Source: Solea solea
Lineage: Eukaryota; Chordata; Actinopteri; Pleuronectiformes; Soleidae
DNA: 64,000 nt
Assembly: GCF_958295425.1 (NCBI RefSeq)
Contig: NC_081151.1
Coordinates: 23,480,799 to 23,544,798, forward strand
Direction of reading: 5' to 3'
This document shows positions 47,811 to 60,222 of the stretch, in pieces (position 1 is the stretch's first letter; each line of letters starts with the position of its first letter). The notes under the pieces are model-generated. The model had not been told where the DNA came from. It saw nothing but the letters and a program-made list of their open reading frames with translations, and made no database searches. Both the position numbers and the translations under genes were made by a program.

Positions 47811-49302
47811 ATGCTCTGCCGCTAACATTTAACACCAGATTATTTCCTCTATAAAGTTCTCCGTGTGTCATGTGACCATGGTGGTGATTCATTCATTCAT
47901 AAATGAAAGTGAATTGTGACAGATTGACAGACTCCTGGTTACAGTTTATACGTTTGACGTCTTTGTCCACTGCAGCGCGCGAGGACGTCCTCTGTCGCCA
48001 CGGCGAGGACGCGGCGGTGTTCCGCGGGTCGTCACGGAGACGAGCGCTCCCTCAGGTGTCGTTGGAGCAGCTGCTCGTCTCTGACTGGTCGATCTGGTTT
48101 TACTCTTTCTCGACTAACGAGGCCGTAAAAAGATCGGAGTCTGTTCCCGGCGGAGACGCCGCGTTAACGGCCTCTGTTTGTTATTTTAGCTTTTTTAATT
48201 CCCCACTGATTTGGCCTGTGTCTGTGTGTGTGTGTGTGTGTGGGGGGGGGCATTGTTGCCGTGGAAACCGTGTTAATTCAGTGACAAAGACCCTCGAGGG
48301 CGACGGTGGCACAAAGTGACAGATGCCAACAGCTGTAAAACATCTTCTCTTTTCTTTTTCTTTCTTGTTTTCTTTTTTTACATTTTCACTCTTCCTTCTC
48401 TTTTTTCATCCTCCCTTCCTCACTTCCTCACTTTTCTTTCTTTCTTTACTGACATTTTCTTCCTTCCTTCCTTTCGTTCTTCCTTCTTTCCTCACAACTT
48501 TTTCTCTTTTCTCCCTGTTATCCTTTAACATCCTTCTCTCTTGTCTTCCTCCCTTCCCTCTCTCACTTTCGGGAGATAATCTGGTTTATTATATGGTAAC
48601 AGAATAATCTCTTTTATCTGGTCTTTTCATTCTGACGTGTTTGTTTGTTTGTTGTAATTGTTTTGTTTAAATTCTTGAAACAACTCAATTAGTTTTCAGA
48701 GAGATGAGGCTGCACAGACACACAGAAAGTCTCCCTCACTCCTCTTCCTCTTCCTCTGTGTGTGTGTGTGTGTGTGTCAGTGCAGGGTGAGGTTTGTAGC
48801 CGCTGTGTCACACCTCATGATTTATGTTCCATCTTTGGTATTGAAAATAACTGGAACAGCGTCCTTGAGCAGAGTAGAAATCCCCAGGAAGAGGAGGAGG
48901 TGAACGCGGGGAGAAGCAGTGAGATAAATAAAAGACGATGACCACGTCGCCGCTCTCCTCCCTGCGTCGCGTCACTCATTACTTTCAGACTTCCAGATGC
49001 TCGTCGTCAAATCACGATCTAATAAGCAGGAATTACACAGAATGGACCTTAATTACCCGTAATTTACCCCCCAAAAATCCTAATTCCCTTCTGCCACCCG
49101 CCACGTAAATAAACGCCACTTTTAATTAGCTTGTTTCGGAGGCCGCGGTGTCCGTGCTGATGGATATGAGGAGCCTTTGAGGCGGCTGAAGGTAATTTGA
49201 TTGTGGAGAAGCCTGCTGCATTTTTAATGCTCTCAACTCAGTCAGGCCTGACGTGATGTTTTCTTTACTTCTTCTTCTTCTTCCTCCATTCACACGTGTC
49301 AC

Positions 49303-49337
<35 letters not shown>

Positions 49338-49534
49338 ATGCACAGGTGAAGCCGTTGGTGGTCGTGCTCCAGCAGCGTCTGCTTTCCTCAAACTAACTTC
49401 CCTGGAGGGAGAATAATAAACGTACATTTTGCCGTCAAACCTGTGCTGCAGCAACGTAACAATGACATTTTACATTCAAACAAACTGTGGTGCATGAGAG
49501 CGAGTGAGAGTAACACAGGTCCACAGAGCCACGA

Positions 49535-50074
49535 GATGCATTCATGGACCCTCCTAACTTCCATCACTTCACAGCATGTTTAGCCAAGAGGTGCATTCAG
49601 GGAATCTCGTAAATATCATCACTTATATGTGACGGTGCAACGGTAGCTCAGTGGTGGAGTGAGTCGTCTTTCAACTTGAAGGTTGTGGGTTTGATTCCCG
49701 GCTCCACTAGAAAATCGTTAAATAATTACAGACCATTTATATGGAGGTTCACGGTGTTTTCATCTTAGAGGAGCAGCTAAAGGATGCATTCAGGGACCCT
49801 CGTAAATGTCCTTATTCACATGGGGTTCTCAGCATGTTGCACATAGAGGAACACTTGTAAATGGTTTGACCTCCGTGGGATGCACAGTATGACGAGCTTA
49901 GAGGAGCAGCTAAAAGATGCATTCAAGGAACCACGTAAACGCCATCACCTCTGTGGGGTCGTCCACAGCATGTTCAGATGCGTTCAAGGACCCTTGTGAA
50001 TTTCATAAATTCTCCGGGGTTCACAGCGTGTTCAACTTAGAGGAGAAGTTACACGATGCATTCAAGGACCCCTG
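49535..50074 (+). repeat. Degenerate tandem repeat, ~60-79 bp units
   Basis: Units recur with GATGCATTCAAGGACC, CGTAAATGCCATCACC, TGTGGGGTTCACAGCATG and TTAGAGGAGCAGCTAAA words, beginning near 49535, 49590, 49783, 49916, 49977 and 50055. The second unit is interrupted by the tRNA-derived insertion. Confidence 0.85.
49630..49736 (+). mobile_element. tRNA-derived SINE-like insertion with 7-bp target duplication
   Basis: It has a pol III A box (TAGCTCAGTGG, 49644-49654) and B box (GGTTTGATTCC, 49688-49698) at normal spacing, then a short AT-rich tail. The sequence TTATATG stands directly on both sides (49623-49629 and 49737-49743). It does not fold as a convincing functional tRNA. Confidence 0.8.
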
Positions 50075-50359
50075 TTGATGATGCCGTTTGTTATTTTCAG
50101 TCTTTATTTTCCACTTATACTGAACCTGAATAATTAAGTAGATGTTTCCTAAAATGTCTTCTTCCTAAATATGTGACCTTATCCACTTTAAAGAGCAGTC
50201 ACAGTAGCCAATCACAGAGCAGGGATGTGTTTACCTTTGCCCTCCTGAACCACAACAACTCCTCACCGTGTTTGTTTTCAAACAGACGTGTGTGAGTGTT
50301 TGTGTTTTCCTTCAAATCATATTTGATTTCATGCATAATTAGCTCGACCATGCTGGGTG

Positions 50360-50396
<37 letters not shown>

Positions 50397-50469
50397 ACTG
50401 GATATTCTCACACTGCTCAGAGAATTCACAACATTTCTACCTTATTAACAGCTTTGAAGATACACTACA

Positions 50470-50500
<31 letters not shown>

Positions 50501-50789
50501 AGCCTGCAGGCAACATCCAATTTGCTGATAGAGTGAGGTGAGGTGGGAGAGAGAGAGTGAGAGAGAGTGTGTGTGTGTGTGTGTGTGTGTCGTCTTTGCT
50601 TTGCTGGAGACTCACTCGCAGTCGGATTAAAAACTTAATTATGTTTTAAAATGATATTTTAATTAAATATGGAGGGAAGCAGAAATGGACTGGCACCAAA
50701 ATAATTATTCAAACATCAAACTGCGTCTTTCTGCTTGGGCCAGCAGAAAATAAAGTCAGCAGGTCTTTATTTTGTTTAATCCTCTGTTT

Positions 50790-50823
<34 letters not shown>

Positions 50824-51734
50824 ACGCGCTCCCACAATGCAACACTGACTTCCACAGGTGATTCATTATTAATTATTTAATTTCTAATTATTGATCGGCG
50901 TGTCGGTGGTTGATGTGCAGTCTCTGACGTCTCATGTCGGGAGAATTCCTGAGCTGCTGTCGTTTCTGGTGAAAGTTCATTTGTTTTTCTTCTTAAACGC
51001 AGTTGGTTGATTTATTTGCTCAGCGATTGGAACGATATTAATAATCATTTTAATGTCCTCACACACCATCATCGTCATACTAAGATACTGTTGTGATGAT
51101 TGTTCACAAAATAATCAGCTTTAAACTCTTAAATATGGCGTAGTGTTTTTGTGTGAGCTCTCAGTTTGTCAGACGACGTCTCAGATGCGTCAGAGTAGTC
51201 TGGTTGACCTTGTCAGGTGACCTTTGACATGTGACCTGAGATGTTACAACCTGACAAAATCACTGAATGTCCTCACTTTCTGTAAATGTCACCACTTTCT
51301 TTAAATTTCCACACTTTAATTCAACGTCCTCTTTTCCCATTAATATTCTCACTTATCTTAAATGTCCTCACTTTTCTTAAATGTCCTGTAGTCGACCTTG
51401 TCAGGTGACCTTTGACACTTGACCTGAGTGTTAAAAATGGACTGCAGACGTCTGCAGAGATGGACGCGTTGGACACATTTGAACTTGAATGCAGTTGTGC
51501 GTTTCAGGCTGTAGGCGGCAGCACATTTAAACTGTTGACCACAACGTTTGTGTTATTGTGACATTAAAACCATCAGCAGTGGATTAAAGGTGATGTCACA
51601 ACTTTAATAAAAGTCCTTTTATACTTTGTATACAGTCAACTAACTAACTAACTAACTAACATTTGTTAGTGTTTGTTAACATGTGAAGATTTCTCTCTTC
51701 TCTCTCTCTCTCTCTCTGTTTGTGTTTGGGGGGG

Positions 51735-51850
51735 ATGATGGAGGGATGAGTGGATGAATGCAGAGAGAGATGATGGAGGGATGAGTGGATGAATGCAGAG
51801 AGAGAGATGATGGAGGGATGAGTGGATGAATGCAGAGAGAGAGGGAGATG
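51735..51850. repeat. GATGGAGGGATGAGTGGATG tandem repeat, ~3 units
   Basis: Three to four units of about 36 bp (GATGATGGAGGGATGAGTGG then ATGAATGCAGAGAGAG) form a purine-rich array. Related GGAGGGA words continue to about 52030. Confidence 0.85.
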
Positions 51851-52579
51851 ATGGAGGCAATCAATATTTCTCGCATTCTAATTAAAGCCTCACAGTGGAA
51901 TAAATCCATGTAATTATCAGTAAATGAAATACAAGGTCACTTTACCTGATGGAGGGATGGACAGACGAGGAGGACGGAGGGAGGGAGGGATGGACGGACA
52001 GAGAGGGATGGAGGGATGAAGGAGGAGAAAACAACAGGAGGACAGTTTGTGGACAGTGTGATTAGTTTGTGCTGACGCAGGATTTCATTTTTTTTTTCTT
52101 TGATTAGTTCAGTGGACGCAAGTAGTCTTTAAACTTTAAAATGTCCTCACTTTACTTAAATGTCCTCTCTGTAGATGTACTCTTTTTTCCTCACCTTGTA
52201 AATCAAGTCCTTACTTTTTTAAGAATTATCTTCACTTTCCAAAATATGTTCTGGGCTTCTTCATAGTGAACACAGTGTGTGTGTGTGTGTGTGTGTAAAC
52301 TTTAAAGGGATATTCCACCTTCTCTGAAGTGGCAGATGAGTTAACAGAGATGAAGACAAACACTAAATAAGTGACTGAAGTCACTGCTGGAGACTTTAGA
52401 TGTTTCCTGTCCTCCTTCTGTCTCCATCCTTCTTCTCATGCATGTGTGTGTGTGTGTGTGTGTAATGAACAGATAAATAGACACACATAATGACCTTGTG
52501 TGTCATTCAGTGTCTCTGAGCCAATGAGAGACGCTGCTGCCTTCATGCTGCTGTGTCTTTAACCAATAACCCGCAGTCT

Positions 52580-52580
<1 letters not shown>

Positions 52581-52652
<72 letters not shown>
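52581..52652. repeat. (GT)36 microsatellite, the longest pure run
   Basis: Seventy-two bases of uninterrupted GT. It is likely highly polymorphic. Confidence 0.98.
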
Positions 52653-52655
<3 letters not shown>

Positions 52656-53221
52656 AGCAGGGACTGGAGAAGTGTTATTGATTTTTCAGGTGATCATCAT
52701 TTTCTCTCTCTTCTCTCTCTCTCTGGGCTGCTTGACTTTTTTTAATGGTGTTTTAGGTCTGCATCACTAGAGCATGCTGGGAGATCAGCTCATTTGGCTC
52801 AGAGACGTGTGTGTGTGTGTGTGTGTGTGCGTGCGCTGTCTCCTCTAATACGACTTGTTTGCAGTGAAAATCAACATTTGTAGAAGCAGAAAGAGTGAAC
52901 TGTGTTTCTCTGCCTTTGATCACAAATATTTCCAGCAGCGACACTTTGGCAGCTGATCAATACCAATATTGGTGATCAATACTAATATTAATGACCTCTG
53001 TGTAAAGAACATAGTCATAATGCACAGATTTCTCTCCATATTTGACGAGGACAAATTTAAAATGATGTTGTCTTTTTATGCATCCAAGCAACACAGTCAT
53101 TTATCTGAGCAGCAGCGCCACCTGTAGGCACAGTTGGTCTTTTTGTGCACTTGAGCTGTTATCATCAACAGGGAGAATATAAAAAGTAATGCAGGAAACT
53201 GCTGAGTCATGATCAGTCAGA

Positions 53222-53340
53222 TGGTTCAGGTTCAGGTGGTTCCGTTGGTTCAGATGGTTCAGATGGTTCAGGTGGTTCAGGTGGTTCAGGTGGTTCTGGT
53301 TCAGGTGGTTCAGGTGGTTCTGGTTCAGGTTCAGGTGGTT
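53222..53340. repeat. GGTTCAGGT minisatellite, 119 bp
   Basis: It is made of 9-bp GGTTCAGGT/GGTTCAGAT units with GGTTCT variants. The minus strand gives an open Pro-Glu-Pro frame that is only a by-product of the repeat. Confidence 0.9.
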
Positions 53341-53623
53341 GAGCCCAGCACTGGGGGCAGGTGTTAATACAGCAGCTCACATTAACACAGCTAATTAACA
53401 CTCGCCTCTGTACTAATTAACACGCAAACTAATGAGGAAATAATTAACCAGCGTGAAAATAAAAGATGTGATCTTGATGAGGACGAGGACGAGGGGACAT
53501 CGTAGACAGAGACGGGGGAATCCAGCAGGTTTTTATTATAGTCTGTCAAATCTGACTGTGGTAAACTGAGTTTAGGATAATCTACAGTTTAAACATCTAT
53601 TTTAACATCTATTATTCAGATAA

Positions 53624-53870
53624 TAAAATCTACGTCACATATTCACGTCTTTATCTCACTGTGAGACAGACTTTTATAAACCACTCACTCTCCCACACCA
53701 AAGCCCACAGAGTAAATCAGTGATTTTAGCTGCGGGGACACAGGAGCTGCTGGTCTACTGCTGCCTCGTGTGGTCACTCTGTGTCACCGTGGTTAATCTG
53801 GACAAAGAATTTTAAGTGACAAAATAAGACATTTGAAGTTAGTGATGGAGGCAGCAGTGGATCAACAACT

Positions 53871-53905
<35 letters not shown>

Positions 53906-53940
53906 TGTTAAAATCAGTGATTTTCTCTATGAGGTTTGGT
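53624..53940. mobile_element. Inverted-repeat MITE-like element, copy 8, with internal TG expansion
   Basis: Left arm, central block and right arm are all present. The word CTCCTGTGTGCTGTGATG of other copies has become a (TG)n run here (53873-53903). Confidence 0.82.
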
Positions 53941-54183
53941 CCTTAGAGAGAGTCACAGGTACCACAGGAAGAGAGAGACAGAGAGTATGGCCATAACTTC
54001 TTTTTGTGTCTTTCCCTTTGTAGAGAAATAACAATCATTTTAATGACTTGTGTGTGTGTGTGCGTGTGTGTGTGTGTGTGTGTGTATTGCCGGCAATTAT
54101 TTATTCTCCTCTCAAAGATGAAAGCTGAGGATTCATTCAGCCGCTTCACACAAATCAAACTGTATTACTGTATCGACATGCAC

Positions 54184-54185
<2 letters not shown>

Positions 54186-54235
<50 letters not shown>
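54186..54235. repeat. (GT)25 microsatellite
   Basis: A pure 50-bp GT run; a second, interrupted TG run lies at 54051-54086. Confidence 0.97.
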
Positions 54236-54236
<1 letters not shown>

Positions 54237-54870
54237 TCACTGAATGCAGCCATCTCATATCCATTATTGATCCTGTATCATTACCCACTGCTCCGCTCTA
54301 TCAAGACAAAAACACCCTGTTATTGGAATATCTCACCTCCAGTATCGACCCGTGAACACACACACACACGTACACACACACACACACACACACTTAGATG
54401 TTGCTGGAAATTAACATCCAAAGACAAACAGAAAAAGACTCACTTATTAAAAAAAACAATAGTCCTTTTTTCTTTCTTTCTTTCTTTTATCGCCTCATTA
54501 ACGTTTTTTTGTTTTAAAATCAAAAACTGCTCATAATCAACTCATCAATTATTAACTGATTACTAAAAGAGTGCGAGTGTGGAGTGTTTTCTGTGATTCT
54601 CCAGCTTATTAAACATGTTTTATATTGAATATGAAAGTGAAGAACTAAAGAAGTGAAGTCAGGGTCCAGCTGGTCACATGATGGACTTCAAACATGACAC
54701 TCAGGTCCCGTGACCTCTGACCTCCCACAGAGGTCACCAGACTCTCCAAGGGCAGGAGAATTGACTCCTCACTCCACAGGCCACAGACTCTGTTTGTGGT
54801 TCTGAAACTGATACAGTTGTGATTAGTTGATTGAGTCGTCTATCGATTGATCAGGTAGAGTTTTAGTGTT

Positions 54871-54994
54871 TGCTGCTGCTGCTGCTGCTGCTGATGCTGC
54901 TGCTGATGCTGATGCCGCTGCTGATGCTGCTGCTGCTGCTGTTACTACTGCTGCTGCTGTTACTGCTGCTGCTACTGTTACTACTGCTGCTGCT
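54871..54994. repeat. CTG compound trinucleotide repeat, 124 bp
   Basis: This array of CTG, GATGCTG and TTACTACTG words is read as CUG-type in the akap6 transcript. It is related in composition to the array at 5221-5662 but in the opposite orientation. Confidence 0.9.
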
Positions 54995-55309
54995 CCACTC
55001 TCAGTCCCGACGCTGCTGTTTGATTGGCAGTTATAGCCTGGGGAAAACCCTGGGAAACACACACACGTACATGATCAGACACACTAATATAAGCGTGCAA
55101 GCACACACACACACACACACACACACACAAGTAGTATTTAAACAAACACAAATGCACATAAGTAGTACAAAACAATCTGTGTGTGTGTGTGTGCGTGCGT
55201 GCGTGCGTGTACAATGTGCTGAATCAAGTCATTTCGGGGGTTTGTTGCTTACATGTCAGGGCCAATTTACCCAGCATCCCTGGAAACCTTCACAAGAACA
55301 TCTCCCTTG

Positions 55310-55342
<33 letters not shown>

Positions 55343-56086
55343 CATTCATGTTTACACCCATGTATGTGTGTGTTGAGCAAGCACACATGTTTTTTTTCCA
55401 CTGCTGTAAAAATGTGTCTTGATTCCCGACACGCGTGTGTGTGTGTGCGTGTGCGTGTGCGTGTGTGTGTGCGTGTGTGTGTGTGCGCGTGTGTGTCAGA
55501 GGCTCCAGCGTCTTCATATTCATCAAATGAGTCCGATTCTTATTGATTGATTGTTTGTATTAGCAGCACTGAGAACCAGACTGGAAACACTGCATTCAGC
55601 TTTTACAGACGTTACAGACGTACATGTGAATGACCACATGAGGACACTCAGCCAGTCACTCTGTTCATCTGAGCAGTTTTCACACATTCACACATCTTTC
55701 ACACACACTCACACGCTGCAACATGGCCTCAAGTGTAGACCAGCAGAGCCGGGAATTGAACCCACAATACTTTTACTTTTACTTCCAGAACTTAAGTACA
55801 TTTTATATCATAATATATTCTTCTGGTCACATACTTGTACTTTTACTCAAGTAAAATACCTTTAAGGTACTTTATGTGAAGACTGCCTGTTTATAATCCA
55901 CAAATGTGGGATTAACAGATTAATAAAGAGATATTATGGTTAAAAACGGACAGTGACTGAGTCCAGATCCAGAGTTTTTCTCTCCGCTGTTTTGATGAAC
56001 AACTTTAGTAAAGAGAAGAAACACAACTGTAACCAACTGATGAACAACTTGACTGATTTACTGACTCACTGTCAAACTAACCAGGC

Positions 56087-56127
<41 letters not shown>

Positions 56128-56211
56128 AGGAGCAGAGATGAATGAAAGTGGAGAGAGATTATGACAAAGTGAGAAACATTTTCTCTGAGAGCTTCTGCTG
56201 CGTCTCTGTGC

Positions 56212-56255
<44 letters not shown>

Positions 56256-56590
56256 GCTGTTGATTGTGTATTGCCGGTTTGTTTATTAGTTCTCTGATTG
56301 AGCGACTCTGCCGTACACAGATTGGATGACCTTTCTAGATCTTTCCGCCGAGTCCGCTAAGTAGCTCGGATGGCGAACGCGACGCCGGCGACGCTTTATT
56401 CAGATTGTTGCAAAACGAGGGAGAGAAACCGGGGGCGGCCATATGTGTGTGTGTGTGTGTGTGTTAGTGTTTGTACACACACTCACTCTGCCTTCATTGG
56501 TTCAATTGAAGCCTCATCTCCATATGGTTTGTATGCAATTACATGTGAGCGGCGCTGAGTGCCTCTGTGTGATTGTGTCTGCATCTGACA

Positions 56591-56629
<39 letters not shown>

Positions 56630-56974
56630 TCATTTCAGGAAAGCTAAATGTGTGTGTGTGTGTGTGTGTGTGGTTTTGTGGCTAATTTATGGTAGCGTGA
56701 TGTGTGTGAACATACATTTGTATGCACATACATGTATATATGGATATGCAGGTGTGTGTGTGTGTGAGCTGAGATGAGAGTGCAGGATAAGCCTGAAGTG
56801 TCTGTTTCTAGTGGCTTGTTGGCCGCTCCTGGGCTTTAAAGGGCACGTCCGTCAAAACGTGGCACGGCCGAATCTCATTCAGCGCCGATAAACAGCTAAT
56901 CACACTCACACAACGATGATCTCTCTCTATATATATCACTCTCTCTCTGTCACACACACACACACACACAGAGG

Positions 56975-57320
56975 TTTGTGCAGCTATTCTTCTCAGGACT
57001 CTCAACTGACTTCTATTCATTTGAACAGACTCAACAAAGTCTCATCACTAACCTTAACCATAACCAGTTAATGGTTAGAAAATCATCAGAAAAGTGGAGA
57101 CATTTTAGAAAATTTGAGACATTTTAGAAAATGTTAGACATTTTCAGCTCTGATATTAGCTCCTCCCTCTTCTCTGCGTCCAGTTTCCAATCAAATTTCA
57201 AGACGCCCATTCACTCATCACTTTTCGTCTCCATGAGGACGACTGGTCCTGACAAGGTCAGTGTTTATGACAGAAAAATGTCCTAAAGAGGCAACAAATA
57301 CAAGAACACACAGGGATACT
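56975..57320. repeat. CA-associated dispersed repeat (copy c)
   Basis: It contains AACTGACTTCTATTCATTTG, CTAACCTTAACCATAACC and CATGAGGACGACTGGTCCTG. It is followed directly by the minus-strand tRNA-derived head. Confidence 0.7.
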
Positions 57321-57371
57321 TTCATCAGGGCCTTCAGATAAGATTTGAGAGACAGGGGACACATCATCGGA

Positions 57372-57430
57372 GATGCTGAGCCAGGATTTGAACCCACAAC
57401 CCGTTCGACCACTACTTAGCCACCTTCACC
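57372..57430 (-). mobile_element. tRNA-derived SINE head, minus strand
   Basis: On the minus strand it reads GGTGGCTAAGTAGTGG (A-box-like) and GGTTCAAATCC (B box). To its left the element continues into a body shared with 22231-22325. It ends about 60 bp upstream of a coding exon. Confidence 0.65.
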
Positions 57431-57488
57431 CTCCAACAGTTGGAGGTCATGTGATTAAATCCCATGTCTTTTTTTTTTTTAATTCCAG

Positions 57489-57622
57489 GCCGAGTTGATG
57501 TCCAGTCAGCGTGAAGCCCAGAGAGCCGCGCTGGAGCAGATGGTCGTCAAACTGAGCACGCTGCGCTACCCGTCAGCCACCAGCAGGAGGCAGTACAGCC
57601 AGCTGCCCAGGAACAACAACAG
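57489..57622 (+). CDS. akap6: akap6 coding exon 11 of window (spectrin repeat 2)
   Basis: This exon is 134 nt, with an acceptor formed by a run of T followed by AATTCCAG and donor AG|GTAAAT. It holds 44 codons plus two bases of a serine codon. The peptide AELMSSQREAQRAALEQMVV then KLSTLRYPSATSRRQY matches human AEVQLCYLEAQRDAVEQMSL and KLYSEQYTSSSKRKEE. The first part is a helix of the second spectrin-like repeat and the second part a basic/polar loop ending in RNNN. A tRNA-derived element in minus orientation ends about 60 bp before the acceptor, and a copy of the inverted-repeat element lies about 340 bp after the donor. Confidence 0.94.
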
Positions 57623-57961
57623 GTAAATACTCCTCACTCACATGGAGGGTGCACGTTGTATGACCAGCCACCAGGGGGCGATCTAGATGTTTGGGCTTCA
57701 GTTCAGGTGTTCATCAGGTGTTTTACTTCACACTGCTGAGAACTAAACACACACACACTTTAAATATCTGCTGAGTGTAGATGAAAGTGAGTTTCCTACA
57801 CTTGTGGAGACACCATGGACCACTGTGAACCTTCACGCACATGACCTTCATGAACCTGGACCTTTTCATCATTTAAAAGCAGGGATCTGGACCCAAATGT
57901 GGTCTGGAGACCCAGACATCTCATTTAACAAGTTAAAGAATATCTTCACAATATGCTCATG

Positions 57962-58330
57962 TCATGTGAGACAGACTTTTCCTACAGGAACGTGAAGTTT
58001 GTAAACCACTCACTCTCCTACACCAAAGCCCATAGAGAAAACCAGTGATTTTAACATCACACACCCAGGAGGCGTTGATCCACTGCTGCCTCCATCACTA
58101 ACTTCAAATGTCTGATTTTGTCAATTCAGCTTTTAAAATCCTGCATTCAGATTTACGTCAGTGACACAAAGTGACCACACGAGGCAGCAGTAGACCAGCA
58201 GCTCCTGTGTCCCCGCCAGCTAAAATCACTGGTTTTCTCTATGGGCTCTTTGGTGTGGGAGAGTGAGTGGTTTACAAAGTCTGTCTCACAGGGAGATAAA
58301 GACGTGAAACATGTCGTAGTCTAAATCTGA
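57962..58330. mobile_element. Inverted-repeat MITE-like element, copy 9
   Basis: It has both arms, the central GATCCACTGCTGCCTCCATC block and the right-arm GTGTGGGAGAGTGAGTGG word. It lies about 340 bp downstream of exon 57489-57622. Confidence 0.8.
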
Positions 58331-58778
58331 GTGTGATGAATATAATCCCTCACACGGATTGAAACAGCCAAACATGATTTGGATTAAACGCCAGGTTATT
58401 ATTGTCACCACGATGGATGACCAAACATGACATGACTTACCGACAAAGCTTTACAGTTTTGTTTGCAGTATGACAAAGAAAATATAGACTAATAATTATC
58501 AGACGCTACAGTTTTAGAAAAAGTCTGCGTTTGTTTTCAGAATTATGAAGAAAATAAAAAAAGGACGTTAATCCAAAAACACAACAGCAGAAACGCTGTG
58601 ATTATATTCTCTGTCAGGAAAGAAGAGAACGAAGCAGGAAAGGAACGAGACACAGGCTATCACACTGTGTGTGTGTGTGTCACCAGCAGTAATGTGGTGT
58701 GGTCGGCGAGCAGCATCTTTGGTCACGCTGCCTTTTTGGTGTTTCATCCTCAGCTTTGAGGAGCCTCCTTCTGTGGTT

Positions 58779-58819
<41 letters not shown>

Positions 58820-58964
58820 TCGTGTGTATGCAAATGAATGTTAAATTGGTCACTGCGAGTCTGGAGTGTGTTGTGTTTGTTCAGAGTTTATGGAAGTTGT
58901 CAGCGTGTCATCACTGTGACTTTCATGAAGGAGACACACCCGCACACACATTCCCATACAGCAG

Positions 58965-59150
58965 CCATAGTGAGGACACTTGCCCTTAACTTAAACCTAG
59001 TTAAACTTAAACTGAGTCTTAACATATAAACAGCCATTTTAAGTGGAGACGGAGCCTGAGGACAAAATGACAAAATGTCCCCACTTTGTTTGGTTTATGC
59101 AGTTTGTTTATTTGGTCCTCACAAAGATGTATGTACAAGTACACACACAC
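58965..59150. repeat. CA-associated dispersed repeat (copy d)
   Basis: It has GTGAGGACACTTGCCC, a degenerate 'cttaacttaaacctag' tract and TTTGGTCCTCACAAAGATG before a (CA)n run. It is a diverged member of the same group. Confidence 0.55.
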
Positions 59151-59427
59151 ACACACACCATGCTCTATTTGATTTGGACAAAAGAAATAGAAGTTGTTTA
59201 CATTTACAGAGAGAAAACACACACACACACACATAAATGTAAATGTGTGTGTTCTCCTCTGTGGCTGCAGTCTTATGTTTCTTATGTTTCAGTAATTTGC
59301 TTCGGACGCATCGGATACTAATTGTTTATTCATGTATTAGCTGCAGTGGTTTGTGTGTGTGTGTGGTGCAGTGGTTTGTTTGTGTGTGTGTGTGTGGTGC
59401 AGTGGTTTGTGCGCGTGTGTGTGGTAC

Positions 59428-59471
<44 letters not shown>

Positions 59472-60003
59472 TGCAGTGGTGTGTGTGATGACTTTGGTAG
59501 GAAGTGAATCTCACATGTTTTGGTTCAGTTGTAAAGAAAATGAAGGTCAGACTGAATGTTTAAAAAAAAAGATTTCATTTTAAATGAACATTAAAATTTT
59601 TTTGTTCATTTATCTTTGAATATTCACTCATTCAAAAGTGTGTTTTTTAAAAAAAACAACTGATGACCGAATGAGTGTGTGAGTTAGTGAATGAATGTCT
59701 TGATGATGATGATGAATGGGTGAACAGCAGTTCACCCATTTGTGTTGTGTGGACAGATGAAGGAATGAATGACAAACTACTACTGAGTTTTTATTCATGA
59801 GTGATTCAACACCTGCATGGAGTGAGTGCGTGAGTGAGTGAATCAGTGCGTGAGTGTTTAGATGATTGAGGGAGTATTCAGATGAATGTGGATGTGAAAG
59901 TGTGAGTATTTCAATGAATGAGTGAGTGTTTAGATGAATGTGAATGAATGAATGAGTATTTAGATAAAGTAAAATTTGGATGAATGAGTATTTACACAAA
60001 TTA

Positions 60004-60222
60004 CTCCTCTGTTGCCTCCTCCTCTGTGGCCTCCTCCTCTGCTGCCTCCTCCTACTCTGTGGCCTCCTCCTCCTCTGTGGCCTCCTCCTCTGTGGCCTCC
60101 TCCTCTGCTGCCTCCTCCTAATCTGTGGCCTCCTCCTCCTCTGTGGCCTCCTCCTTTGCTGCCTCCTCTCCTCTGTGGCCTCCTCTTCCTATGCTGCCTC
60201 CTCCTCTGCGGCCTGGTCTCCT
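60004..60222. repeat. CCTCCTCCTCTGTGG minisatellite, ~220 bp
   Basis: Roughly 15-bp units alternate CCTCCTCCTCTGTGG and CCTCCTCCTCTGCTG with occasional insertions. It is pyrimidine-rich on the + strand. Confidence 0.9.

Larger units (their letters stand above)
33365..57488 (+). other. akap6 intron, 24.1 kb
   Basis: This is the largest intron and has no convincing coding exon. It holds a (CCT)n tract followed by a splice-acceptor-like CACAG (34677-34725), long TG runs (34835-34922, 47764-47807, 52581-52652, 54186-54235), a 19-G run (39489-39507), a 17-C run (43804-43820), inverted-repeat element copies (36694-37249 and 53624-53940), a different MITE-like fragment (40045-40240), a 'ttttagtagt' minisatellite (43140-43290), a degenerate tandem repeat with a tRNA-derived insertion (49535-50074), a GGTTCA minisatellite (53222-53340) and a CTG-type repeat (54871-54994). 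Islands at 36100-36380, 42440-42640, 48930-49260 and 56270-56430 look non-repetitive and may be regulatory. Confidence 0.85.

Noticed and set aside
49644..49710. Functional tRNA gene
   Set aside because: A and B boxes are present, but the acceptor stem does not pair well and the sequence is flanked by a target duplication, as for a retroposed copy.
54870..55310. Leu-rich open frame resembling a membrane protein
   Set aside because: The leucine run is a translation of the CTG repeat.
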